Shown here piece after piece: positions 1-9,127 of a stretch of DNA of 35,190 bases. The DNA comes from Heliophilum fasciatum. Lineage in GTDB: Bacteria > Bacillota > Desulfitobacteriia > Heliobacteriales > Heliobacteriaceae. Positions within the stretch are counted from its first letter, which is position 1; every line of letters begins with the position of its first letter. The position numbers were made by a program, and so were the translations under genes. The notes below the pieces were generated by a model. It was not told the DNA's origin, ran no database searches, and was given only the letters and a program-made list of their open reading frames with translations. The DNA lies in assembly GCF_004341395.1 (NCBI RefSeq), contig NZ_SLXT01000027.1, positions 1 to 35,190 on the forward strand. The letters run 5' to 3'.

Positions 1-95
1 AGCGAAGCCAAAATACCTTTAAATGGCACAAAATACCATTGAATACTGAGTTTTATGAATCGACCCTTGGGATGCGGAGGTTTTTAGACAGACTC
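1..95. mobile_element. Insertion-sequence end (left copy)
   Basis: Positions 6-95 are the reverse complement of 35101-35190 with one mismatch (A at 78), a 90-bp match. The outer edge is the sequence GACAGACTC at 87-95, which on the other strand reads GAGTCTGTCTAAAAACC, a typical transposon-like terminus. The element body would lie to the left of the window. A match of 90 bp is longer than usual IS terminal inverted repeats, so the two window ends are probably the same terminus of two oppositely oriented copies. No transposase is visible and the family is not assigned. Confidence 0.7.
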
Positions 96-189
96 AGATA
101 TTGCTTTATAGAATGATGAGGACAGCGATGATGAGGGGGCAACAATGGACTAGATCCTAATCTTGAAGATCGGAAGAGGAGGGCTAGCG

Positions 190-1332
190 ATGGAGAAAAA
201 ACGTCAGATCGCGATCGCCGGTGTGGCGCTATTGCTCATCGGTTTGGTAGGAACGGTGGCGCTGGCCAGCGGCGGGGCACAAACGGGCGCAGCATCAGGC
301 TGGAACTGGTTTCGCCCGGCCGTCGCAGAATATTCGGGTACGCTGGAAGGGACGATGGTACCGGTGCAGCCGGAGAACGGTGGGCGGGTAACAGAGATCC
401 TTGTCGAAGAAGGCCAGGAAGTTCATGTCGGTGATGTGATCGCCCGCATGGATGATCGCGCCGCCAAAATCGCCGTGGCCGCTGCGCAAGCCGAAGTACG
501 GCAAGGGGAAGCGAAGCTGACCGATCTGCTTGGCGGCAGTCGGGCCGAAGAAGTGCGGCGCTTGCAAGCCAACCGCGAGCAGTTTCGGGCCAATGCCGAT
601 CAAGTCCGAGCTGTGCAGGCGCAGTATGAAGCCAATCTGGAACGGGATCGCACCAATCTAGCCCATGAAACCAAGCGGCTGCAAGAAGTGCAAGCGCTCT
701 ATGAAGGCGGTGCTTTAAGTCAACGGGACTATGATCTGCAGGTCAACAAATACGAAGTTGCCAAAACCCAACTGGCCGGAACGGAAGCGCAGCTTGCCAG
801 CGTGCGGGCGCAGGTAGAAAGTGCGCAAGCGCAGGTTGCCTCGGCACAGGCCGGGCTCGATCTGGCCCTAGCTGGCGCCACCGGTGCCGCCATTGAAGCG
901 CAAAAAGCGGCTGTTCAGGGGGCGCAGGAACGGCTGCGGCAAGCGGAATTGACGCTGCAAAAACTGGAGATCGCTTCGCCGGTCAATGGCCGGGTGCTTC
1001 ATCAGCATGTTGAGTTAGGACAAGTTGTTTCAACCGGCAGCCGCATCGCGACCATCCTCAATGAACGGGATCTTTGGGTCAAAGTCTACGTACCGGAAGC
1101 CAAACTGGGTACCGTGGCGGTCGGTGCCGAGGCGCAAATCACCGTCGATGCCTATCCCGGACAACACTTTGCCGGTGTGGTCACTCACATCAGTGAAAAG
1201 GCGGAATTTACGCCGCGCAACATGCAGACCAAAGAAGCGCGAACGACGCTGGTTTTCGCCGTGAAAGTTCAGGTGCGCGAAGGCGGGGAGCAACTGAAGC
1301 CCGGGATGCCTGCCGATGTTCGGTTTCCCTAA
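190..1332 (+). CDS. HlyD/AcrA-type membrane fusion (adaptor) protein
   Basis: Periplasmic or extracytoplasmic adaptor of an ABC exporter, 380 aa. Residues about 6-27 form one hydrophobic segment (signal anchor). A biotinyl/lipoyl-like half follows (PENGGRVTEILVEEGQEV...GDVIARMDD), then a long Ala/Gln/Glu-rich coiled coil (about 95-260, VRAQVESAQAQVASAQAG), the second lipoyl half (ASPVNGRVLHQHVELGQVV) and a beta-barrel C-terminus. The ATG at 190 is chosen because AGAGGAGGG lies 7 nt upstream; an in-frame TTG at 163 lacks a site. It is followed by an ATPase and a permease, the order of YbhG/YbhF/YbhR-like exporters. The substrate is unknown. The upstream flank is cut by the IS end at 95, so a regulator or promoter may have been lost. 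Confidence 0.88.
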   Translation: MEKKRQIAIAGVALLLIGLVGTVALASGGAQTGAASGWNWFRPAVAEYSGTLEGTMVPVQPENGGRVTEILVEEGQEVHVGDVIARMDDRAAKIAVAAAQAEVRQGEAKLTDLLGGSRAEEVRRLQANREQFRANADQVRAVQAQYEANLERDRTNLAHETKRLQEVQALYEGGALSQRDYDLQVNKYEVAKTQLAGTEAQLASVRAQVESAQAQVASAQAGLDLALAGATGAAIEAQKAAVQGAQERLRQAELTLQKLEIASPVNGRVLHQHVELGQVVSTGSRIATILNERDLWVKVYVPEAKLGTVAVGAEAQITVDAYPGQHFAGVVTHISEKAEFTPRNMQTKEARTTLVFAVKVQVREGGEQLKPGMPADVRFP

Positions 1333-1422
1333 CGCCGAAAAATGCTGCCTGCTCAACAAACAGCAACAACGGGCAGAGATTGAGAACGATGGAATCATGG
1401 AATGGGCGGGAAGGTGAAGGCC

Positions 1423-2181
1423 GTGGAACTGGCGATCCAGTGCCGTGGTTTAGGTAAGCGTTTTGGTAAATATACAGCCGTGCAAAACGTGAGTTTTGAT
1501 CTGCCGGCAGGGACGATCATGGGGTTTGTCGGCCCCAATGGCGCCGGCAAGACAACGACCATCCGCATGCTCTGCGGTGTTTCGATTCCTTCCGAGGGTA
1601 CGGCGCAAGTGCTTGGGTATGATGTGTACAAGCAACCGGAAGAGATCAAGCAACATATCGGCTATATGACGCAAAAATTCAGCCTTTACGATGACTTGAC
1701 GGTGGAAGAAAACATTGATTTTTATGGGGGGATCTACAACCTCAGCGGGGAAACGGCAGCGAACGATAAAGCGCGGACGGTGGCACGGATCAATCTGGCC
1801 GAGCGCATGGACCAACTGGTAGCATCGCTTTCCGGTGGCTGGAAGCAGCGTGTGGCTTTGGCCTGTGCGATCCTCCATGGGCCGAAACTGCTGGTGTTGG
1901 ACGAACCGACGGCCGGTGTCGATCCCGTATCGCGGCGGGTCTTTTGGCAGATCATCCGACAATTGGCCAAGGAAGGCATGACGGTGCTCGTCAGCACCCA
2001 TTATATGGATGAAGCCGAGACGTGTGATTACCTGGGCTTTATCTTCTACGGGCAGTTGATCGCCTTTGGCCCGCCGGCCGAGATGAAAGCACGGGAGCAA
2101 AAAGCGACGTTGGATGATCTTTTTGTTTATTTTGTCGAGCGGGAGGCCGTTGATGACCCCCGGAATCAACGAGGGCGCTGA
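1423..2181 (+). CDS. ABC transporter ATP-binding protein (ABC-2 exporter, drug/lipid type)
   Basis: ATPase subunit of the exporter formed with the adjacent permease and adaptor. It shows Walker A GPNGAGKTT (about residues 37-45), the signature LSGGWKQR, Walker B LLVLDEPTAGVDP and the H-loop STHYMDEAE. The length (252 aa) is normal for CcmA/YbhF-type subunits with a single nucleotide-binding domain. The GTG at 1423 is preferred because AAGGTG lies 6 nt upstream; an ATG at 1402 would add seven residues but has a weaker site. The 3' end overlaps the permease gene by 29 nt, implying translational coupling. Confidence 0.9.
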   Translation: MELAIQCRGLGKRFGKYTAVQNVSFDLPAGTIMGFVGPNGAGKTTTIRMLCGVSIPSEGTAQVLGYDVYKQPEEIKQHIGYMTQKFSLYDDLTVEENIDFYGGIYNLSGETAANDKARTVARINLAERMDQLVASLSGGWKQRVALACAILHGPKLLVLDEPTAGVDPVSRRVFWQIIRQLAKEGMTVLVSTHYMDEAETCDYLGFIFYGQLIAFGPPAEMKAREQKATLDDLFVYFVEREAVDDPRNQRGR

Positions 2182-3352
2182 TCGAACGACCCAAGAGAGG
2201 ATGGTGCCGGTGGCGGGATTTAGCTGGACACGGTTTATGGCGGTCTTGAAAAAAGAGTTTATCCAAACCAAGCGGGATGTGCCAAGCGTGATCATGGCCG
2301 TCGTCATGCCGGTGGTCATGCTGTTGCTCTTTGGCTATGCCGTGAATACGGACGTCGATCACATCCCCATGGTTGTCTGGGATCAGTCGATGACGGCGGA
2401 CAGTCGTGAGGTGGTGCAGGCATTGCGTAACTCCACCTATCTCGATCCCGATCAGTATGTGCAGGGCTACGGGGAAATTGAAGACGCCATGAACAGCGCT
2501 AAAGCACGGGCGGCCTTGATCATCCCGCCCGATTACGGGAAGGCGATTCAAGGTGGCGACACGGCAACGCTGCAAGTGTTTGTCGACGGTGCCGATCCCA
2601 CGACGGCGCGGGCGGCCCTTTCGGCAGTGCAAGCGGTCGGCACGGAACGGGCCTGGCAGTTGCAAAGTGAGCGCATGAACCTGCAGGGCCTGGGCGGCGC
2701 TATCGGCCGGCCCATCGAAGTGGAGACACGGGTCTGGTACAACCCGGAGATGAAATCGACGCTTTTCAATATCCCGGCACTGATCGGGCTGATCCTGCAA
2801 AACGTCATCGCCTTGCTGACAGCCTTTTCCCTGGTGCGGGAAAAAGAGCGGGGCACCATGGAACAACTGGTGGTCACGCCGATTCGTCCGGTGGAACTGC
2901 TTCTGGGCAAGCTCGTGCCTTTTGTCGGCATCGGTTTTGTGGCCTTTGCAGTAGCGCTGCTGATGGCGATCTTTTGGTTTGACGTGGTACCGCAAGGCAG
3001 TTGGGTGCTCTTGATCTTGTTGTCGATTTTGTTCCTGGTGACCATCTTGGCCATCGGCCTGTTGATCTCCACCATTGCCAGCACGCAGATTCAAGCGATG
3101 CAGATGACGGTGCTGTTGGTGTTGCCGTCGATCTTGCTTTCCGGCTTTATCTTTCCCCGAGAAACGATGCCGCTTTTTTTGCAAGCTCTTGGCGGGATGA
3201 TCCCGCTGACCTATTATATAACGATCATGCGCGGGATCTTCTTAAAAGGCGTAGGCCTGGAGTATCTTTGGCAGGATACGCTGATCTTGCTGGTGTTCCT
3301 GGTGGGGATCTTGACGCTGGCCATGAAGAAGTTTAAGAAAAATCTCGATTAA
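2153..3352 (+). CDS. ABC-2 type transporter permease
   Basis: Membrane subunit of the exporter, 399 aa. One N-terminal membrane helix (about 44-64, VIMAVVMPVVMLLLFGYAV) is followed by a large extracytoplasmic domain of about 150 residues. Five helices in the C-terminal half come next, with the cytoplasmic loop SLVREKERGTMEQLVVTPI typical of ABC2_membrane_3 proteins. This topology matches the YbhR/YhhJ type, which works as a dimer with the ATPase encoded just upstream. The ATG at 2153 has GGGAGG 6 nt before it and lies inside the 3' end of the ATPase gene. Only one permease gene is present although two ATPase genes flank it. The substrate cannot be read from sequence. Confidence 0.88.
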   Translation: MTPGINEGADRTTQERMVPVAGFSWTRFMAVLKKEFIQTKRDVPSVIMAVVMPVVMLLLFGYAVNTDVDHIPMVVWDQSMTADSREVVQALRNSTYLDPDQYVQGYGEIEDAMNSAKARAALIIPPDYGKAIQGGDTATLQVFVDGADPTTARAALSAVQAVGTERAWQLQSERMNLQGLGGAIGRPIEVETRVWYNPEMKSTLFNIPALIGLILQNVIALLTAFSLVREKERGTMEQLVVTPIRPVELLLGKLVPFVGIGFVAFAVALLMAIFWFDVVPQGSWVLLILLSILFLVTILAIGLLISTIASTQIQAMQMTVLLVLPSILLSGFIFPRETMPLFLQALGGMIPLTYYITIMRGIFLKGVGLEYLWQDTLILLVFLVGILTLAMKKFKKNLD

Positions 3353-3466
3353 TCTGGGCATAATCAGGGGAACGATGGTGAACAATAGGAGGCGATCAAA
3401 AGAAGCGGCCGGCAACAGTATGTTCGTGAGCACGGTCAGTTTGCCGGTACGGTAGGAGTGGCGCCG

Positions 3467-4267
3467 ATGTGGGCGATTGAAACAAAGCAACTTACGAAGA
3501 CCTATGGCGAACGGGGCGGTTGCCAGGGAATTTCTCTGCAAGTGCCCCGTGGTTCGATCTTTGGCCTTTTAGGTCCCAATGGAGCCGGGAAAAGCACCCT
3601 CGTCAAGGTGCTGGTCGGCCTGCTCCATAAGACGTCGGGGGAAGCGACCATCTTGGGCCGGCCAGTGACGGATGTCAGCGCGCGGCGGCGCGTCGGCTTT
3701 TTGCCGGAAAACTTCCGTTATCATGAGTGGCTGACCGGTGAAGATCTCTTGCGCTTGCATGGCGTGCTGTTTGGCCTTTCGGCAAGGGAAATGGAAGAAC
3801 GGCTTGACAAGGTGCTTAACCAAGTCGGATTAGCGGAGAAACGCAAGCAAAAGGTCGGTACGTACAGCAAGGGGATGCAGCAGCGTATCGGTCTGGCTTG
3901 CGCGCTGTTGCCCGATCCGGAATTGCTTTTTCTTGATGAGCCCACGTCGGCCATGGATCCGGTGGGGCGTAAAGAAGTGCGTGATTTGCTTCTCCAGTGG
4001 CAGGCGGAGGGAAAGACGATTTTTCTCAACAGCCATTTGCTCAGTGAATTGGAGACGATCTGCGATCAGATCGCCGTCATCAAAGAGGGGCAGTTGCTTT
4101 ATCAGGGAGATTGGCGGGCACTGGCGAAGCGGCCCAAGCAAGTCCGCGTTGTGATGGATGAAGCTGAGTTGGAGCGAGCCCGAATGCTGGGGGTTAAGAT
4201 GGATGACGTCACCCCGGTGGCGGAGTCGCTGGAGGATTTATTTCTGGCGATGGTGGCAGGTCAGTAA
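3467..4267 (+). CDS. ABC transporter ATP-binding protein, second copy
   Basis: A second, divergent nucleotide-binding subunit of 266 aa. It has Walker A GPNGAGKST, the signature YSKGMQQRIGLA (Lys for one Gly in the LSGGQ position), Walker B LLFLDEPTSAMDP and the H-loop Ser-His of NSHLLSELE. The C-terminal 70 residues resemble the regulatory tail of CcmA-type ATPases. It begins 114 nt after the permease gene (ATG 3467, GGAG upstream; a GTG at 3458 is possible). No second permease follows: the gene ends in a noncoding stretch with a strong terminator. It may serve the same permease or one encoded elsewhere. Confidence 0.87.
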   Translation: MWAIETKQLTKTYGERGGCQGISLQVPRGSIFGLLGPNGAGKSTLVKVLVGLLHKTSGEATILGRPVTDVSARRRVGFLPENFRYHEWLTGEDLLRLHGVLFGLSAREMEERLDKVLNQVGLAEKRKQKVGTYSKGMQQRIGLACALLPDPELLFLDEPTSAMDPVGRKEVRDLLLQWQAEGKTIFLNSHLLSELETICDQIAVIKEGQLLYQGDWRALAKRPKQVRVVMDEAELERARMLGVKMDDVTPVAESLEDLFLAMVAGQ

Positions 4268-4322
4268 AATAAAATTGGGCTAGCAAAATAAAGGCAGGTC
4301 GGCAAAATAAAATCGGAACAAC

Positions 4323-4366
4323 AAAACAGCCATGGACAGTAGGAGCGTCCATGGCTGTTTTATTTT
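4323..4366 (+). terminator. Intrinsic terminator of the exporter cluster
   Basis: A perfect 15-bp stem (4323-4337 with 4347-4361, core CAGCCATGGAC) and a 9-nt loop, followed by a T-rich tail. Because the stem begins with AAAA it could also stop transcription from the other side. Confidence 0.9.
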
Positions 4367-4370
4367 TACC

Positions 4371-4403
4371 GACGCATACATGGGCACTGACGCATACATG
4401 GGC
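4371..4403. repeat. Two-copy 18-bp-period direct repeat
   Basis: GACGCATACATGGGC occurs at 4371-4385 and 4389-4403, directly after the terminator. Function unknown. Confidence 0.8.
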
Positions 4404-4662
4404 GTAAATGAGAGTGAAAATGAGTATCGAAGAGAAAAATGAGATTTTTTCGTTTTGCCCATAGCATTCATCGGGCATTCGAGTATAATAAAAGAACCTT
4501 GCAAGGCGTGAAGGGCCATAGAGAGCGGATGAAGCCGGTGGTGGACCTGTTGATGGACTTTTTGATGGACTCGTTGACAGGCGGGAATGTTATGGGTGTG
4601 GGGAAGAAAAAGAGAAAACGTAGGTTAGGTTCCGGCGGGGCCAAGAAAGGGGTCGTAGTATT

Positions 4663-5559
4663 TTGGATGCTTCCGTAAAGGCTGCCCGGTTGTCCGTAAT
4701 TTCGAATACGGTCTTGGTCGGTGGCAAGCTGGCCATCGGGTGGATGATTGGATCGGTCAGTGTGATCTCTGAAGGGATTCATTCCTCGTTAGACTTGGTG
4801 GCGGCGATGATCGCTTTGTTTGCGGTGCGGGCGGCAGCGCAACCGCCTGATGAGCGTCATCAATATGGCCATGGCAAAATGGAGAATGTTTCTGGTACGA
4901 TTGAAGCATTGTTGATCTTCGTTGCGGCCATTTGGATCATCTATGAAGGAGTTCAGCGCTTGCTCCATCCTCAGCCGCTGGAGACGGTCGGTTGGGGTAT
5001 TGCGGTGATGGCGGTTTCAGCCATCACGAACTGGTTTATCTCCACGTACTTGATGCGAGTAGGCAAGGAGACGGAATCGGTGGCGCTACAAGCCGATGCC
5101 CTGCACCTGCGGACCGATGTGTACACATCGGTGGGGGTTGTGGTGGGACTCATTGCCGTCGCTGTAACGGGCTTAAGTTGGCTTGACCCGGTAGCGGCCA
5201 TTGCTGTGGCATTTTTTATCATCCATGCGTCGTGGGAGTTGACGCGGGAATCGTTTTTACCGTTGCTCGACACACGGCTGCCGGAAGAAGAAGAAAAGCT
5301 GATCGAAGAAGGTATCAACCAGTATGCCGATCGCTTTCAGGAGTTTCATAAGTTGCGGACGCGGCGATCCGGTGCCGAGCGGCATGTGGACTTGCATTTG
5401 GTCGTTTGTCGTCATCAAACGATGCAGGAAGCTCATGAGTTGGCCCACAATATTGAAGATGAAATCCAACTCCGCTCACCGAAAGCGCAAGTCCTCATTC
5501 ATCAAGAGCCTTGTGAGCGCGAATGTTTCGGTTGTTCCGATGAAGGGCGCCATCGTTAG
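4663..5559 (+). CDS. Cation diffusion facilitator (CDF) family metal exporter
   Basis: Inner-membrane metal/proton antiporter, 298 aa, with about six membrane helices and a soluble C-terminal domain. TM2 carries HSSLD (H40, D44) and TM5 carries HLRTD (H148, D152). The HxxxD pattern in both helices is associated with zinc-type CDF proteins, whereas FieF/YiiP has DxxxD in TM2. The motif HQYGHGKMENVSG in the first cytoplasmic loop is typical. The C-terminal domain contains RHVDLHLVV and ends with a Cys/Glu cluster (CERECFGC) that could bind metal. The TTG at 4663 is the only usable start, since an in-frame stop lies at 4621-4623; GAAAGGGG lies 11 nt upstream. It is a single gene, ending at a terminator shared with pgi. 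Confidence 0.9.
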   Translation: MDASVKAARLSVISNTVLVGGKLAIGWMIGSVSVISEGIHSSLDLVAAMIALFAVRAAAQPPDERHQYGHGKMENVSGTIEALLIFVAAIWIIYEGVQRLLHPQPLETVGWGIAVMAVSAITNWFISTYLMRVGKETESVALQADALHLRTDVYTSVGVVVGLIAVAVTGLSWLDPVAAIAVAFFIIHASWELTRESFLPLLDTRLPEEEEKLIEEGINQYADRFQEFHKLRTRRSGAERHVDLHLVVCRHQTMQEAHELAHNIEDEIQLRSPKAQVLIHQEPCERECFGCSDEGRHR

Positions 5560-5567
5560 AGTTGATC

Positions 5568-5625
5568 AAAAAAAGGCAACGCAGTACGCGGGGGTAGTGG
5601 CCCCCAGTACGCGTCGCCTTTTTTT
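5568..5625. terminator. Bidirectional terminator between CDF gene and pgi
   Basis: AAAAAAAGGCAACGC at 5568-5582 pairs with GCGTCGCCTTTTTTT at 5611-5625 (one mismatch), and a GC-rich inner hairpin (GGGGG/CCCCC) lies between. A-run and T-run on the two sides make it suitable for both convergent genes. Confidence 0.88.
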
Positions 5626-5672
5626 CTTCAGGTATCTTTTCGGATGGAACCGGGTGACCGGCCGATCCGTAC

Positions 5673-7019
5673 TTACCGCTGCAAGCGTTTTTCCAGTTCG
5701 GCTTTGGCCGCTTCGTAGCCGGGCTTGCCCAGAAGGGCGAACATGTTTTTCTTGTACGATTCCACACCAGGTTGGTCAAAGGGGTTGACGCCCAGCATGT
5801 AGCCGCTGATGGCGCAGGCTTTTTCAAAGAAGTAAAAGAGATGGCCCAAGTTATAAGCGTCCGGTTCCGGCAAGGCGATGTGGATATTCGGTACGCCGCC
5901 GTCAACATGAGCGAGCAGGGTACCGGCCATGGCTCGTTCGTTGACATAGTGCATGGATTGGCCGGCGAGGAAATTCAGCCCATCACCGTCGCTTTCCACA
6001 CGGGGAATCTGCAGGTCCCGGCGCGGACGGTCGAAGGTCAGCACCGTCTCAAAAAGCTGGCGCAAACCGTCTTGAATATACTGGCCCATGGAGTGCAAGT
6101 CTGTCGTCAACTGCAGCGACGCCGGGAAAAGCCCTTTGTTGTCTTTGCCTTCACTTTCACCGTAAAGCTGCTTCCACCACTCGACGAGATATTGCGTCCC
6201 CGGTTCGTAGGCGGCGAGCACCTCAATCGATTTGCCCTGCCGGTAGAGATGCTGGCGGGCAGCGGCATAGCGATAGCAAGCGTTGGACGCCAGCGACGGT
6301 TCACGGTAGGCATTCATGGCATCAGCGGCGCCGGCCATCAAGGCATTGATGTCGATGCCGGCCGCAGCGATAGGCAGGAGGCCGACGGCCGTCAACACGG
6401 AGTAGCGTCCACCGATATCGTCGGGGACAACGAAGGTTTCATAGCCTTCATCATCGGCCAACTGCTTTAAGGCACCGCGAGCGCGATCGGTCGTGGCATA
6501 GATGCGGCGCCGCGCTTCGGCTTGGCCGTATTTTTGCTCCATCCACTGGCGCAGGTGGCGAAAGGCGATGGCCGGTTCCGTCGTCGTACCCGATTTGGAG
6601 ATCACATTGATCACCACATCTTTGTCGCCGATGATATCGATCAGATCATTGAGGTAGGTCGGACTGAGTTGGTGGCCGGCAAAATAAACGGCCGTGCCAG
6701 GTCGGCGGTCACGGGGCAACTGGTTATGGAAGCTATGGGAAAGCAATTCCAGGGTGGCCCGGGTGCCGAGGTAGGAGCCGCCGATACCGATGACGATCAA
6801 GACGTCGGCAGCGCAGCGGATACGGGCGGCCGCATTTTGGATGCGGATAAATTCTTCCCGGTCAAAGCTGGACGGCAGATCGAGCCAGCCGGTGAACTCG
6901 CTTCCGGCGCCGCGCCCGCTGTGGAGAAGTTCATGGGCTTCCAGGATGTTGGGTTGAAGCAGTTGCAGATCGGTGTCGGTTACGGCATGGGTCAGATCGA
7001 GGCGGAGTTGGGTACTCAC
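5673..7019 (-). CDS. pgi: Glucose-6-phosphate isomerase
   Basis: Interconverts glucose-6-phosphate and fructose-6-phosphate in glycolysis and gluconeogenesis (cytosol). The 448-aa length matches the short Bacillus-type enzyme. SIS-fold motifs are present: [11 protein letters not shown], the phosphate-binding loop [24 protein letters not shown], the catalytic-glutamate region [12 protein letters not shown] and the C-terminal lysine region [12 protein letters not shown]. The start is the GTG at 7019 (on the minus strand), with AAGGAGG 11 nt upstream. An upstream frame to 7190 would add 57 residues unlike the family. It lies alone on the minus strand, divergent from uvrC, and would join the glucokinase product (13969-14964) to lower glycolysis. 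Confidence 0.95.
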   Translation of the reverse strand: MSTQLRLDLTHAVTDTDLQLLQPNILEAHELLHSGRGAGSEFTGWLDLPSSFDREEFIRIQNAAARIRCAADVLIVIGIGGSYLGTRATLELLSHSFHNQLPRDRRPGTAVYFAGHQLSPTYLNDLIDIIGDKDVVINVISKSGTTTEPAIAFRHLRQWMEQKYGQAEARRRIYATTDRARGALKQLADDEGYETFVVPDDIGGRYSVLTAVGLLPIAAAGIDINALMAGAADAMNAYREPSLASNACYRYAAARQHLYRQGKSIEVLAAYEPGTQYLVEWWKQLYGESEGKDNKGLFPASLQLTTDLHSMGQYIQDGLRQLFETVLTFDRPRRDLQIPRVESDGDGLNFLAGQSMHYVNERAMAGTLLAHVDGGVPNIHIALPEPDAYNLGHLFYFFEKACAISGYMLGVNPFDQPGVESYKKNMFALLGKPGYEAAKAELEKRLQR

Positions 7020-7220
7020 AGTTTGAAAAACCTCCTTGTTGGCGTAAACCTGTTTAGCCCGATTAGTCTGTTCTATTCTAGTATTTCCCAAGTTCGCGAT
7101 GGAAGGTGCCCGATCCTCTTTTTGGTGGGTTTTTTTACGGTTATCTTTTGGCAGTTGGCTTTTTCGAAAGCAGGAAGCAAGCGAAGGCACTTGGCTGTGG
7201 TATCATAAGAAGGAGGTGAA

Positions 7221-9116
7221 GTGAGCGTGAACGTACGGCTCCAAGAAAAGCTACAGCACTTGCCGGAAAAGCCCGGTGTGTACTTGATGCGCGATGCCCA
7301 GGGACAGGTCATTTATGTGGGCAAAGCGATCCATCTGAAAAACCGGGTGCGCTCCTATTTTCAGGCGGCGAAAAATCTCACGGCCAAGACGCAAGCCTTG
7401 GTTTCCCATATTGATGATCTGGAGACGATCGTCACCGATTCCGAGTTGGAAGCGCTGATCTTAGAATGTAACTTAATTAAACAACATAAACCTCAATACA
7501 ACATCATGCTGCGCGATGACAAAACCTATCCCTACATCAAGGTCAATGTGCAGGAACGGTTTCCGCGCTTGGTGATCACGCGGCGTCTGGAGAAAGATGG
7601 CGCCAAGTATTTTGGCCCCTACCCGTCGGCCGGCGCCGTCAAAGAAACGGTACAGCTATTACGGCAGCTTTTTCCGCTGCGCACCTGCTCCCGGCAAATG
7701 ATGGAGCAGCGGCGGCGCCCCTGTCTCAATCATCATATTGGCCGGTGCTTGGCACCTTGCTCCGGCGAGGTGGAACCGGGAACGTACCGAGCGATGATCG
7801 ATCATATTCTCGCTTTTTTAGAAGGCAAGACAGATGAACTCTTACGGCGGCTCCGTGCCGAAATGATGGAAGCGGCGGCGGAGCTGGACTTTGAACGGGC
7901 CGCTGAGCGGCGCGATCAGATTCAAGCGCTGGAGCAAGTCTTGGAAAAGCAAAAAGTCTTTTCGGCCGATCAAGCCGATGAAGATGTGATCGCCATGGCC
8001 CGCGGCTTGGATCAAGCTTGTGTGCAAGTGTTTTTTGTGCGTGGCGGCAAGTTGATCGGGCGGGAGCATTTTTTCCTCGGCGGTACGGCCGAGATGGAAC
8101 CGGCGGAGATCTTGACGGCCTTTGTCAAACAATACTACAGCCGCACGGACTACATTCCCGAAGCGATCTTGCTGCAAGCAGCGCTGGAGCCTGAAGCCGA
8201 GGCGGTGCTGATTACGCAGTTTTTGCGGAATAAGCGCGGGAAAAAGGTCGAAGTGCGTGTGCCCAAGCGCGGCGACAAAAAGCAACTGATCGATATGGTC
8301 GCCAAGAATGCCTTGCTGACCTTAGAACAAACTGAGCAGGATCAGCAACGCAAAAAATCGATGACGGAACAAGCGGTGCTCGACCTGCAGGGCTATCTTC
8401 ACTTGGACGAAGTCCCCTGGCGCATTGAATGTTACGATATTTCCAACACCATGGGCACCGAGACGGTGGCGTCGATGGTCGTCTTTGAAGGCGGCGCGCC
8501 GAAAAATGCCGATTACCGGCGGTTTCGCATTCGTACCGTCGAAGGCCCCAACGATTTTGCTTCCATGCAGGAAGTGTTGACGCGGCGCTTTTCCCGGGCC
8601 CGCGCCGAAACGGAGGAGATCGAAGCGGGACGACTCGATCCGATGAGCGCCAAGTTTGCCGTGCTGCCTGACCTGGTGATCATCGACGGCGGCAAGGGGC
8701 AACTCAGTTCGGCGCGGGAAGTGATGCATCAATTGGGCTACGGGGGCATAGCGACCTTTGGCCTAGCCAAGGAAAATGAATGGCTTTTTGCCGAGGGCAA
8801 TCCGGAGCCGATCATCTTACCGCGCCATTCCAAGGCGCTTTATCTGGTGCAGCGGATTCGCGATGAAGCGCACCGCTTTGCCATTACCTATCACCGGCAG
8901 TTACGGGGCAAAGCGCAATTGGTGTCCTTGCTGGATGAAGTGCCCGGTATCGGTCCCAAACGCAAAACAGCGCTCTTGCGCCACTTTGGTTCCGTGACGG
9001 CCATCGCTGCCGCACCGGAGCGGGACGTGGCGGCCGTGGAAGGCATGACCGTGGAATTGGCGGAGCAGGTTATTGCCCACCTGCGCAAGGCGCAAGCAGC
9101 GCAGGCGAACAGGTAG
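7221..9116 (+). CDS. uvrC: UvrABC excinuclease subunit C
   Basis: Makes both incisions around a DNA lesion in nucleotide excision repair. The N-terminal GIY-YIG nuclease (KPGVYLMRDAQGQVIYVGKA) comes first. Four cysteines at about 156, 168, 176 and 180 have the spacing C-x11-C-x7-C-x3-C known for the UvrC iron-sulfur cluster. Then come a UVR motif (ELDFERAAERRDQIQALE), the RNase-H-like nuclease (ECYDISNTMGTETVASMVVF, LPDLVIIDGGKGQL) and a C-terminal double helix-hairpin-helix (VPGIGPKRKTALLRHFG). It is 631 aa, full length. AGGAGGTGA lies just upstream; the GTG at 7227 is an equally plausible start. A small membrane-protein gene follows after 11 nt. Confidence 0.96.
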   Translation: MSVNVRLQEKLQHLPEKPGVYLMRDAQGQVIYVGKAIHLKNRVRSYFQAAKNLTAKTQALVSHIDDLETIVTDSELEALILECNLIKQHKPQYNIMLRDDKTYPYIKVNVQERFPRLVITRRLEKDGAKYFGPYPSAGAVKETVQLLRQLFPLRTCSRQMMEQRRRPCLNHHIGRCLAPCSGEVEPGTYRAMIDHILAFLEGKTDELLRRLRAEMMEAAAELDFERAAERRDQIQALEQVLEKQKVFSADQADEDVIAMARGLDQACVQVFFVRGGKLIGREHFFLGGTAEMEPAEILTAFVKQYYSRTDYIPEAILLQAALEPEAEAVLITQFLRNKRGKKVEVRVPKRGDKKQLIDMVAKNALLTLEQTEQDQQRKKSMTEQAVLDLQGYLHLDEVPWRIECYDISNTMGTETVASMVVFEGGAPKNADYRRFRIRTVEGPNDFASMQEVLTRRFSRARAETEEIEAGRLDPMSAKFAVLPDLVIIDGGKGQLSSAREVMHQLGYGGIATFGLAKENEWLFAEGNPEPIILPRHSKALYLVQRIRDEAHRFAITYHRQLRGKAQLVSLLDEVPGIGPKRKTALLRHFGSVTAIAAAPERDVAAVEGMTVELAEQVIAHLRKAQAAQANR

Positions 9117-9127
9117 GAGGTGGTGGG

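Larger units (their letters stand above)
4268..4662. other. Intergenic region with terminator and short repeats
   Basis: A 395-bp noncoding gap. It begins with AT-rich stretches repeating AAAATAAA three times (4266-4313), followed by the terminator at 4323-4366 and a tandem repeat at 4371-4403. A perfect TATAAT at 4484-4489, with no good -35 box, may belong to the metal transporter promoter. A small direct repeat TTGATGGACT occurs at 4550-4559 and 4562-4571. A 79-codon frame (4439-4678) overlaps the next gene and has no convincing features, so I do not call it. Confidence 0.6.

Noticed and set aside
4371-4571. CRISPR-like repeats
   Set aside because: Only two copies each, 12-18 bp period and no spacers; no cas genes in the window.
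4439-4678. A 79-codon open frame before the metal transporter
   Set aside because: Overlaps the transporter start, lacks a binding site and resembles no protein family.
7178-7206. TATCAT with upstream TGG as a uvrC promoter
   Set aside because: The start it would give coincides with the ribosome binding site at 7211.
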